64,000 nt of DNA from Candidatus Brachybacter algidus (GTDB lineage: Bacteria; Bacteroidota; Bacteroidia; Chitinophagales; Saprospiraceae). The position numbers and the translations under genes are program-made. Location of the stretch: positions 124,001 to 188,000 of the forward strand of contig JADJSK010000012.1 of the NCBI GenBank assembly GCA_016711705.1. The letters run 5' to 3'. Of the stretch, positions 56,202 to 64,000 are shown piece after piece (position 1 is the stretch's first letter; the number at the start of each line of letters is the position of its first letter). The notes beneath the pieces were generated by a model that was not told the DNA's origin, searched no databases, and saw only the letters and a program-made list of their open reading frames with translations.

Positions 56202-59177
56202 ATGCATTTTCGTTTATTTTATACAATAATCTGTTTTCTCCTTACCACAGTAACCTTCGCCCAATCCACCTTCCCTAACAATGGCCCTGCCGACCCGCGT
56301 CCCAACAACGTCATGCTCCGTCGTGCCACCGTCGTCGTGGCTCCCGGCAATGTTCAGACAGGTACTGACATCCTCGTGGAGAAAGGCCGCATCAAAGCCG
56401 TCGGTAAAAACATCGCCCTGCCGCAAGGATGCCAGGAGATAGACTGCTCGGACAAATGGATCTATTCTTCCTTCATCGACTTGTACAGTAATTATGGAGT
56501 GACCTCATGGCAACCAATAAAATCAGATCAGGGTCGCGGACAAAAACTACTTTCCGAAAAGCCCGGCGCATATTATTGGAATGAATCCATCCACCCTGAG
56601 ACGAACGCTTTTGAATACTTCGTTTCCGATGAAAAAGAAGCAAATAACCTGCGTGGACAAGGATTTGGAGTAACTTTATCACAGATCAAAGATGGTATCA
56701 GCCGCGGAAGTGCAGTATTGGTCAGCACCGGAGAGAAAACACCAAGTTCTAACCTCATCATCGATGAACGGGTAGCACAGGGACTTTCATTTTCCAAAGG
56801 AAGCACGAATCAGTCATATCCTTCGTCACAGATGGGCAGCATCGCATTGTTGAGACAATTATATTATGATGGAATAGCACAGGACAAAGCCACCGACGAA
56901 AAAAACCTCAGCATCGAAGCATGGCGCACCAATGCCAATCTAAAAAGCATCATCGCCGTCAATTCTTGGCAGGAAGTGCTGCGTGCCGTAAAAGTTGCAA
57001 AGGAATTTAACAAAATCTACATCATCAAATCCGCCGGTGACGAATACCAGCGCATCGACGCCATCAAGGCCACCAATATGCCCCTCATCATTCCGATCAA
57101 CTTCCCGGAAGTGGTCAAGTCCGATGACATCCTCGACCTGGATAAGATCTCACTCGAACAGATCAAACACGTCGCCTTGGCACCGCGCAATCCCGGTTTG
57201 CTGGCACAGAATGGCATCAAATTTGCCATTACATCAGATGGATTAAAAGAGATCAAAGAATTCCGTGAAAAGCTATTACTCGCCGTAGATCACGGTTTGG
57301 ACAAGGACAAAGCCCTGGCAGCATTGACGACTGTTCCCGCCGAACTCATCGGTGAAAGCGCACAAATAGGCAGCATCGAAGCGGGCAAATGGGCGAATTT
57401 CTTCGTCATGGACAAAAACTATTTTGACAAAAAGGCAAAGATGACTTCCCACTTCGTCCAGGGTAGAAAATACGAATTGTACAACCTACCCGACTCCACC
57501 CGTGACGGTAAGTTTTTGTTCTCTACGTCCATCGACAATGAAAAGTACAACGTGCACATCACCAAGAGCAATAAGGAGATCAATCTCGTCTATCAGGACA
57601 CCCTCAAATACAAGGGCATCATCTCTGTCAACAACAATAAAATCAACTTCTCCCTCGATCCGAAGGGCAGCCTCGACGGTAAATACTGGTCTTGTTCCGG
57701 TCGCCTCGATGGCAAAAACTATTACGGCATCGGTCAGAATCAGGAAGGTGCATCTTTTACGTGGACACTAACCCTCGTCGAAGAGATCCGCGACAAGAAA
57801 AAAGAAGAAAAAGCAGACAGCCTCATCCTCATGCCGGAGACTAAGGTGCTTTATCCATTTGTCGGATATGGCAATGAAAAGCTGCCTGTTGCTGAAAAAG
57901 TCCTCTTCAAAAACGCCACCCTCTGGACCAATGAGGCCGACGGCATCCTCAAAGAAACCGATATCCTCATTGATAACGGCAAGATCGTCCGTTACGGAAA
58001 AAACCTTTCTGAAGCAGGCGCCAAAGTGATCGACGCCAGCGGCAAACACGTCACATCGGGCGTCATAGACGAACATTCTCACATTGCCATTTCCAATGGT
58101 GTCAACGAAGGCGGCCAGGAGAGTAGTGCAGAGGTGCGCATCGCCGACGTCATCAACAGTGAAGATGTCAACATCTACCGTCAGCTCAGTGGTGGTGTCA
58201 CTGCCAGCCAATTGTTGCACGGTTCTGCTAATCCCATCGGCGGACAGGCGGCCATGATCAAGTTGCGCTGGGGTGCTGCGCCGCAGGATCTTCTGATCAA
58301 GGACGCAGATCAATTCATCAAATTTGCCCTTGGAGAAAATGTAAAACAGGTCAACTGGGGCATCCAGGGGCGCAACCGTTACCCGCAGAGCCGCATGGGA
58401 GTAGAGCAGGTTTACGAGGATTATTTCTCCCGTGCGCAGGCATACATCGCCGACCGCAAGGCCAATCCCAATATGCGCCGCGACCTCGACCTGGAGGCCA
58501 TCGCAGAGATCTTGCAAGCCAAAAGGTTTATTACGTGCCACTCTTACCAGCAGGGAGAGATCAACATGCTCATGAAGGTGGCAGATAAATATAAGTTTCG
58601 CGTCAATACCTTCACCCACATCCTCGAGGGTTACAAGGTTGCCGACAAGATGAAGGCACATGGTGTGGGCGCTTCCACGTTTTCCGACTGGTGGGCTTAC
58701 AAATACGAGGTCATCGACGCCATCCCATACAATGGTGCCATCATGCACAGCGTCGGCCTTGTCGTCGCCTTCAACTCTGACGATGCCGAGATGGCCCGCC
58801 GTCTCAATCAGGAAGCGGGTAAAGCCGTCCTTTACGGAGGTGTCCCTGAGGAAGAAGCCTGGAAATTTGTCACGCTCAATCCTGCCAAACTCCTCCACCT
58901 CGATAGCCGCATGGGCAGCCTAAAGGCCGGCAAAGACGCCGACATCGTCCTCTGGTCCGACAATCCCCTCAGCATCTACGCCGTCGCCGAACAAACCTAT
59001 GTCGACGGCATAAAATACTTCGACCGTGCCGAAGACAAGATCAAACAAGCCACCATCGCTCAGGAAAAAATGCGTTTGTTACGCGCTATGGACATGATGA
59101 GTGCAGGAGGTATGAAGAGTGAAGGTGTGCGGCCGAAGAGGGAGGTGTTGTATCATTGTGATAGTGAGGAGGAGTGA
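56202..59177 (+). CDS. secreted two-domain amidohydrolase
   Basis: 991 residues with a signal peptide ending VTFAQ. It has two amidohydrolase modules. The first (about 35-430) has the fold (LVEKGRIKAVGKNI, GSIEAGKWANFFVMD) but reads FIDLYSNYGV where catalytic members have an HxH motif, so it is probably inactive. The second (about 565-980) keeps DEHSHIA, THILEGYK and AFNSDDAEMARRL, consistent with metal binding, and ends SLKAGKDADIVLWSDNPLS. Peptidase-, imidazolonepropionase- or prolidase-like roles are possible. The gene is visibly richer in G+C than its neighbours. Confidence 0.88.
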   Translation: MHFRLFYTIICFLLTTVTFAQSTFPNNGPADPRPNNVMLRRATVVVAPGNVQTGTDILVEKGRIKAVGKNIALPQGCQEIDCSDKWIYSSFIDLYSNYGVTSWQPIKSDQGRGQKLLSEKPGAYYWNESIHPETNAFEYFVSDEKEANNLRGQGFGVTLSQIKDGISRGSAVLVSTGEKTPSSNLIIDERVAQGLSFSKGSTNQSYPSSQMGSIALLRQLYYDGIAQDKATDEKNLSIEAWRTNANLKSIIAVNSWQEVLRAVKVAKEFNKIYIIKSAGDEYQRIDAIKATNMPLIIPINFPEVVKSDDILDLDKISLEQIKHVALAPRNPGLLAQNGIKFAITSDGLKEIKEFREKLLLAVDHGLDKDKALAALTTVPAELIGESAQIGSIEAGKWANFFVMDKNYFDKKAKMTSHFVQGRKYELYNLPDSTRDGKFLFSTSIDNEKYNVHITKSNKEINLVYQDTLKYKGIISVNNNKINFSLDPKGSLDGKYWSCSGRLDGKNYYGIGQNQEGASFTWTLTLVEEIRDKKKEEKADSLILMPETKVLYPFVGYGNEKLPVAEKVLFKNATLWTNEADGILKETDILIDNGKIVRYGKNLSEAGAKVIDASGKHVTSGVIDEHSHIAISNGVNEGGQESSAEVRIADVINSEDVNIYRQLSGGVTASQLLHGSANPIGGQAAMIKLRWGAAPQDLLIKDADQFIKFALGENVKQVNWGIQGRNRYPQSRMGVEQVYEDYFSRAQAYIADRKANPNMRRDLDLEAIAEILQAKRFITCHSYQQGEINMLMKVADKYKFRVNTFTHILEGYKVADKMKAHGVGASTFSDWWAYKYEVIDAIPYNGAIMHSVGLVVAFNSDDAEMARRLNQEAGKAVLYGGVPEEEAWKFVTLNPAKLLHLDSRMGSLKAGKDADIVLWSDNPLSIYAVAEQTYVDGIKYFDRAEDKIKQATIAQEKMRLLRAMDMMSAGGMKSEGVRPKREVLYHCDSEEE

Positions 59178-59279
59178 GGATGAAAAGCCAAGTGAATTTG
59201 GCTTTTCGAGGAGCGAAACGTAAGTAGAGAAAAGTGCTTAAATTTGATAAGAATTTATTTAAAAATAAAAAAACTATTT

Positions 59280-59320
59280 CTATATATTGGCAGTAAATAC
59301 TTTTTACTGCCAATATATAG
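59280..59320. promoter_or_regulatory. perfect 18-bp inverted repeat, likely AbiEi operator
   Basis: CTATATATTGGCAGTAAA (59280-59297) and its exact reverse complement (59303-59320) are separated by five bases. It lies directly before the AbiEi coding region. AbiEi antitoxins of known systems bind inverted repeats in their own promoter, so an autoregulatory operator is the likely function. Confidence 0.7.
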
Positions 59321-60082
59321 TTGTAACTTAGGTGAAAATTTTACAACATCAAAAACGATAGTAACAACAATACTGGAAAAAATTACAAGCTATTTTGATA
59401 GATACAAAATCCTAACACGGAATGATATTGAGGATTTTTATTATCAGAATGAGCCAGGGCTATCTCAATCAACTCTCAATTGGCGTATCCATAATTTAGT
59501 TAAAAATGGAAGTTTAGAGCGAATGGGTAGGGGAAAATTTATGGTTGGAAAAAACCAAATATTTGTCCCTGCAATTAAGAATAATCTTAAAGTTTTAAAT
59601 AACAGCGTACTTTCAATTTTTCCTTTCATCGAAATCTGTGTATGGAGTACATCACTTTTCAATGAATTTTCTAAACATCAATCCAATGTAGTTTTTACAA
59701 TGGTAGAAGTTGAAAAACCGTTGAGGAATCAGTATTTCTATATTTAAAAGAACATAATAAAAATGTTTTTCTTAATCCAAAGAAAGAACTATTGTCCATA
59801 TATATAGTAGAAATCAACAACCCTATAATAGTAAAATCATTGGTATCGGAATCTCCGCTCCAAAAAGTAAATACAATATCTACAATTACTATAGAAAAAG
59901 CCCTGGTAGATCTTTATTGTGATGAAGAACTTTTTTTCTTTTTTCAAGGGAAAGAAAGAAGTGTTATTTTTAAAGAAGCTTTTAAAAAATATACAATAAA
60001 TAAGAATAAGCTTTTCCGATATGCTTCACGCAGGGGTAAAAGAGAAGATATTGAACAATACATCCAAATTATTGGTATTTAA
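59321..60082 (+). CDS. AbiEi-like antitoxin with winged HTH (frameshifted)
   Basis: The N-terminus has a winged helix: LTRNDIEDFYYQN, LSQSTLNWRIHNLVKNGSLERMGRGKFMVG, as in AbiEi regulators. The frame breaks after EVEKPLRN; one T more near 59730 gives EKPFEESVFLYLKEHNKN and continues to IEKALVDLYCDEELFFFFQG and the end at 60082. No ATG precedes ILEKITSYFDRY in this frame. The start could be a GTG at 59332 joined by another indel, so the 5' end is uncertain. With the next gene it forms a type IV (AbiE) toxin-antitoxin pair. Confidence 0.75.
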
Positions 60083-60103
60083 AGATATTGCCTTTTAATA
60101 GTA

Positions 60104-61163
60104 ATGATTGATAAAAAAGAAATAAACTTAAATTGGATCAACTTAGTGTCTAAAGCAAATCGAAATGCTGATAAGATATTGGTAGAAAAGGTTATTCGTG
60201 CTTTATTATTACTAGAAGGATTGGCTATGCAAAATTTAAATTTTGTATTTAAGGAGGAACGGCTTTAATGTTACACTTTAATTCAACTCAGCGTTTATCT
60301 ATCGATATAGACATTGTCCTTCCAAAAAAGTTGAAGAGCCTGGATGAAATTTTATCTAAACTATCGGATGAACAAGGCTTTAAAAGGTTTGAATTTCAGA
60401 AAAGGGCATCGCAATCTAATATAGAAAAAGCTCACTATAAATTCTTCTATGTTCCATATCATAAAACGAGTAAAGACGAAGAGTACGTTTTGCTTGACAT
60501 ATTATATGAGGAGATTACATATGTTGAATTAATTGAGATTCCTGTCGAATCTTCTTTTACACCACTTTTAGGAGCCTCGATAAAAGTTAAGGTGCCAAGT
60601 CTTGAAGATTTACTAGGGGATAAGCTCACTGCATTTGCTCCTAATACTACCGGAATCCCTTACTATAAAAATAAAGATAGTATGAGTATGGAGATCGTTA
60701 AACAACTTTACGACATTGGTAATTTGTTTGATGTATCAAAAGCCTTTCAATTATAAAATCAACATTTAAAAGTTTTGTAGCTGTGGAGCTTTCTTACCGA
60801 GATAGAATTCATCTTTCGATAGAAGACGTTTTAGAAGATATTTTCCAGACGTCTTTGAGCATAGTTAGCCGCGGATTATTGGGGACTGGTAAATTTGAAG
60901 AATTACAAATTGGTATACAACGGCTCAAGGGATTTATATTTTCAGAAAGTTTCCAAATAGAGAAGGCGATTATTTCAGCATCCAAAGCAGCGTATCTATC
61001 AAAGTTGATACTTTCAGACGCTATTAGTTTTGAAAAATTTGAAGCGCCTTTACAAATAAAGGATTGGACAATTGAGAATCCAAGCTTTAGTAAACTCAAT
61101 AAATTGAAAAAATCTAATCCGCAAGCTTTCTTTTATTGGCATAAGATTGTCAATTTAATTTAA
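60104..61163 (+). CDS. AbiEii-like nucleotidyltransferase toxin (two frameshifts)
   Basis: From the ATG at 60104 the protein starts MIDKKEINLNWINLVSKANR. One A lost near 60249 hides the key motif: restored it reads FKGGTALMLHF followed by RLSIDIDIVLPKK, the GG-x-[DE]h[DE] site of AbiEii/AbiGii nucleotidyltransferases. A second A lost near 60748 separates the C-terminal part (FVAVELSYRDRIHLSIEDV onward). The corrected protein is 353 residues. AbiEii toxins transfer nucleotides to tRNA or other targets and cause abortive infection. It starts 21 bases after the antitoxin. Confidence 0.85.
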
Positions 61164-61289
61164 GATATAAAATAGACTAAATGATCAACTTTCTTTTCTT
61201 GAGAAAGGAAAACTTCTGCAATAAATAGAAATTGAAGCATATTTTCGTCAACAAATTATATAATTTAGCTCATACTTTTACAATTAAAT

Positions 61290-61335
61290 ATTCCGGTCAA
61301 AGGGGGCCACTGATTCCGGTGCAAAAGAGGCCACT
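61290..61335. repeat. IS21-like terminal repeats (remnant)
   Basis: Two direct copies, ATTCCGGTCAAAGGGGGCCAC (from 61290) and ATTCCGGTGCAAAAGAGGCCAC (from 61313), resemble the repeated transposase-binding units (TTCCGGTNCAAAGTGGCCAC type) at the ends of Bacteroidota IS21 elements. No istA/istB follows, so only an end remains. The rest of 61164-61447 is empty. Confidence 0.5.
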
Positions 61336-61447
61336 TTACTACGCTAAAATACTAAAAGGAGATGGAAATACTTCGCCGGGTTTACAAGAGGGCTGGTGAT
61401 TAATTTCAAAAGCACTCTAAATTAAAAATATCTAAAAATAAATAGCA

Positions 61448-62014
61448 ATGGAAAATAATAGCAGGGACACAATTGAAATTAATGAAAATGAGGTTTTCAA
61501 CAAAGACAATTTAAATAAAATACGCGAATATATAAATGAAAAATCTAAAGAACAAAGTGCCGCAGAAAAAATAGAACTTGAGATTTTAGCAATTAAATTT
61601 AAGATGGAAGATTATATCAATGAAAGTAGTAGTAAGAAAGAGATGCAAATTTTTGATTTTGTTAAACTATATTTAAAGACTTTAAATATAAGGCAAAAAA
61701 AATTAGCCACAGTTTTTGAAATGCAAGACTCCAACCTGTATAAATATTTAAAAGGAGAAAGGAAATTAAATGTAGATATCGTTTTTAAGTTAAGTTCATT
61801 TTCTAATACCCAGCCGGAATTGTGGTATTATATTCAAACTAGAAATGAATTAAATGCTGTATTGAAGGAAAAAGATAGATTAAATAGTTATAAAAGTATA
61901 GTTATAAAAATTTGGTCTGAGAATTTAAATAGCGACAATTTCTTAACAAGTTGTGCGGCTTTAAAAGGTCTAGAATATAGAGAAATTATATACCGCTATC
62001 CAGAAGGATGTTAA
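61448..62014 (+). CDS. HTH (XRE/HigA-like) regulator
   Basis: 188 residues. The N-terminal helical part (NEVFNKDNLNKIREYINEKS, AEKIELEILAIKFKMEDYI) precedes an XRE helix-turn-helix (LNIRQKKLATVFEMQDSNLYKYLKGERKLNVDIVFKLSSF). This is the larger HigA-like type often seen alone or with a RelE toxin. No toxin gene lies next to it. It sits between the AbiE pair and the amidohydrolase remnant. Confidence 0.75.
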   Translation: MENNSRDTIEINENEVFNKDNLNKIREYINEKSKEQSAAEKIELEILAIKFKMEDYINESSSKKEMQIFDFVKLYLKTLNIRQKKLATVFEMQDSNLYKYLKGERKLNVDIVFKLSSFSNTQPELWYYIQTRNELNAVLKEKDRLNSYKSIVIKIWSENLNSDNFLTSCAALKGLEYREIIYRYPEGC

Positions 62015-62071
62015 ATGAAAAATTATTCCTATTTTGGCAGCAGCTACCTATTTATGATGAAAATAACTTAG

Positions 62072-62188
62072 GAAAAGATGCGTTTGCTGCACGCTATGGA
62101 CAAGATGAGTGTTGTTGAGATGAAGAGTGAGGGTGTGAGGCCGAAGAGGGAGGTGCTGTATTGGTGTGAAAGTGTGGAGGGGGAGTAA
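62072..62188 (+). pseudogene. remnant of an amidohydrolase C-terminus
   Basis: The frame MRLLHAMDKMS, EMKSEGVRPKREVLYWCES aligns with the last residues of the amidohydrolase at 59062-59177 (MRLLRAMDMMS, GMKSEGVRPKREVLYHCDS). About two-thirds of the residues are the same, and the DNA is also alike. The rest of the gene is missing. This is the tail of a diverged paralogue, separated from the intact gene by the AbiE segment. Confidence 0.75.
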
Positions 62189-62291
62189 AAATTATTGAAT
62201 TTGGTTTTTAATCAATTTTGTTCCTCGAAAATAATAATGGAATAGGGTTTTGAAAACAAGCTTAAATACGTTAATAGCAAATTTTCTTGAA

Positions 62292-63452
62292 ATGGCAGGT
62301 TATCTTTTTAGTTTGGATAGTAATGAATCATTAATTTCTTCAATTCAAAAAGGCGTTTACTCAACAAGAATAAAGATCCATCAAATGGTATTTGGAGAAT
62401 AAACGTAGAAGGCACTTTTGCTGATTATTGTTCCATGAGAGAAGGAGATAATGTTTATTTTTTATTAAAAGAAAAATTTATGGAATAGGAATACTAACAA
62501 ATGTTGGACTTGATTGTAAATACCTAAATTATCCCCTTTCAAATAATCCAATCGTTCAAACTTATGAGAATGTTGAAGGAAATATTCTAGCTACATTTGA
62601 AGGAATAAATAGTTTACATTATCGGTTCATATGCACTTTTAAACCCTCTCCATTTTTTTTTAATAATGGAATTGACATGGATGAATTATTATCTTCATCA
62701 CCTTCACAATTTAAAATATTAAGAGCATTTCATAAGCTAAGCTTTATTAAATTTTCAGATGATGAAAACCAAGCTTTTAAAAATATAATTTTAAGACGCA
62801 ATTTGTCAAATTTAGAAAATACTAATAACCCAAACTTTCTAACAAGCAATTTTGTTGAATTCCATCAAGAAATTGCCTCAAAAATTAATAATAATAGTTC
62901 TTATTCACTTAGCATTGAACCATTTTTAAGTACAATACAAGAAAGGAATGGCCAAATACGTCATGAGATGGCAGTTGAAGCGGCATTAATATATCAATTA
63001 AGTATTCAAGATAATCAGACTTTAACAATTTTCGGAAACTGGGATTATTTGTCTCATCAAGTTATTGCTTCTCCATTTAAACCAATTGATTATATGGACA
63101 AAATGGATGTTTTTGGATACAGATATATCATAAATCAAAGCCTACAATTTCCCATTATTTAGTTATTGAAATAAAAAAAGGGCAAGTTACATCTGACGAT
63201 TTAATTCAATTAATGAAATATGTTGACTGGGTCAAAAATGAATATGCTTTTTCAGATTATAGCATGATAGAAGCTTTTATGATTGGCTATAGTTTCACAC
63301 ATGAAGCTTTAGCTTCATTCTCAAATATTATTGAAAGAAAATATATCCAAGGAGCAAGACCATCAATTCCTTCTGAATGGAATAATGTTAAATTAGTTAC
63401 TTATGCTTTTAATGAAGGAAATAATTTATTAGAATTCCATTTAGTAAGCTAG
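62292..63452 (+). CDS. PD-(D/E)XK nuclease with possible PUA/EVE-like N-terminus (three frameshifts)
   Basis: From the ATG at 62292 the protein begins MAGYLFSLDSNESLISSIQK, then NGIWRINVEGTFADYCSMREGDNVYFLL and IYGIGILTNVG, a pattern that recalls PUA/EVE base-reading folds. A middle helical part leads to a nuclease core: MDVFGYRY, then SHYLVIEIKKGQV, ending at 63452. Frames change near 62372, in the A5 run at 62484-62488 and near 63131; with three bases added the frame is continuous for 387 residues. A restriction-type endonuclease is likely, given the Vsr gene next door. The domain names are inferences. Confidence 0.6.
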
Positions 63453-63544
63453 TATTAAACTTTAATATATTTTCTAAGTTTGACTATTATTGAAAATTTT
63501 GTTTTATAAAAAACCTGTTTTTCTCAAAATTTGTATTCGTTTGA

Positions 63545-63986
63545 ATGAAGTAAAGTATAAAAGATATAAAAGATCTCCTACCGCTTCAAACTTGAATGTT
63601 TCCAAAACTATGAACAGAATTAAAGCCAAAAACACTAAACCTGAACTTATAATTCGGAAGAGGCTGTGGCAAAAGGGAATTAAAGGCTACAGGTTACCTC
63701 CCAAAAATATTCCTGGAAGACCAGACATTTGCTTCACAACGAAAAAAATTGCAATTTTTGTTAACGAGGCCTCTGGCATAGGTGTCCTCATTGTAAATAC
63801 AATTTGCCAAAGTCCAATACTGAATTTTGGAAAAACAAATTTCAGAACAATGTTCGAAGAGATATAGAAAAATCTGAATTGTTAATTGCATTAGGATGGA
63901 CAGTTTTAATAATCTGGGAATGTGAACTTAAGAAAGAAGTCATACAATTGACTTTTGAAAAATTGGAAAAAACACATAAAGATTGA
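63545..63986 (+). CDS. Vsr-type very-short-patch repair endonuclease (frameshifted)
   Basis: The core is RIKAKNTKPELIIRKRLW, KGYRLPPKNIPGRPDICFT and, after one G is added near 63765, VNGGLWHRCPHCKYNLPKSN, corresponding to the Vsr FVHGCFWHRH motif. It continues FWKNKFQNNVRRDIEKSELL and ends LGWTVLIIWECEL. The start is uncertain: the open frame begins at a TTG at 63490, and the ATG at 63545 would need one more base. Vsr nicks at T:G mismatches caused by 5-methylcytosine deamination, so a C5-methyltransferase is expected just beyond the window. Confidence 0.8.
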
Positions 63987-64000
63987 TTTTTTAAAAATTT

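Noticed and set aside
57768..58898. Long antisense frame of 376 codons inside the amidohydrolase gene
   Set aside because: It is the reverse complement of a G+C-rich coding region and has no family resemblance, while the sense frame carries complete domain motifs.
62072..62188. Amidohydrolase end repeat as an att-site duplication from recent integration
   Set aside because: The two copies differ at about a third of residues and by a codon insertion, which fits an old paralogue better than a recent direct repeat.

Overview
This looks like a chromosomal segment of a Bacteroidota bacterium, most likely Saprospiria- or Chitinophagia-like. The evidence is AT-rich DNA, three secreted proteins with C-terminal type IX secretion (T9SS type A) sorting domains, a SusB-like GH97 glucosidase, a serine-palmitoyltransferase-type alpha-oxoamine synthase, an ECF sigma factor paired with a membrane anti-sigma/beta-barrel protein, GAFTDA-type NtrC regulators and a few TAnnTTTG-like -7 boxes. 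I saw no rRNA, tRNA or CRISPR array.

Layout. 0-8 kb: ECF sigma factor with an anti-sigma/outer-membrane protein (minus), divergent from a six-domain fasciclin protein, then a secreted reprolysin-like metalloprotease. 8-16 kb: mostly minus-strand housekeeping genes (lipocalin-like protein, CYTH phosphatase, purine nucleoside phosphorylase, a toroid lipoprotein, a ketoacyl-synthase/BioF pair, Ddl). 16.3-17.1 kb: an IS200-like REP-associated transposase (RAYT) inside a cluster of palindromes. 17-22.6 kb: a Dna2/Cas4-like nuclease-helicase, a duplicated-motif membrane protein, HigBA, and an rRNA/tRNA methyltransferase. 22.8-31 kb: a giant T9SS-exported protein, then Spt, a double VOC protein and a FAD oxidoreductase. 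31-32.1 kb: a toxin-antitoxin cluster. 32.5-34.7 kb: GH97. 35-44 kb: a complete MacAB/TolC-type export locus (adaptor, outer-membrane factor, ATPase, two permeases) followed by its likely sigma-54-type response regulator and histidine kinase. 44-49 kb: PBP1A, a YafK-like L,D-transpeptidase and HisC. 49.5-52.4 kb: an AAA/DUF4143 ATPase and a MORN-repeat membrane protein, bracketed by two copies of the same long perfect palindrome. 52.4-59.2 kb: an AsmA-like protein, a membrane-anchored EEP phosphatase and a two-domain amidohydrolase. 59.2-64 kb: a defence island with an AbiEi/AbiEii type IV toxin-antitoxin pair, a HigA-like regulator, IS21-like end repeats, a PD-(D/E)XK nuclease with a possible base-sensing N-terminus, and a Vsr endonuclease.

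Two themes stand out. First, the window is rich in long perfect or near-perfect palindromes outside genes. Several abut the start of a defence or mobility gene (ATPase at 49.6 kb, AbiEi at 59.3 kb, the RAYT at 16.5 kb, GH97 at 32.4 kb). Second, at least eleven genes are interrupted by single-base indels, mostly losses at short homopolymers. In every gene whose two ends lie in the window, restoring them gives one intact family-like protein with a whole number of codons. Sequencing or assembly error is the simplest explanation, so the coordinates below span the reconstructed genes. The most novel-looking items are the twin palindromes around the ATPase/MORN pair, the HTH-less HigA-domain microproteins (two copies, 17 kb apart), and the RAYT/palindrome cluster.
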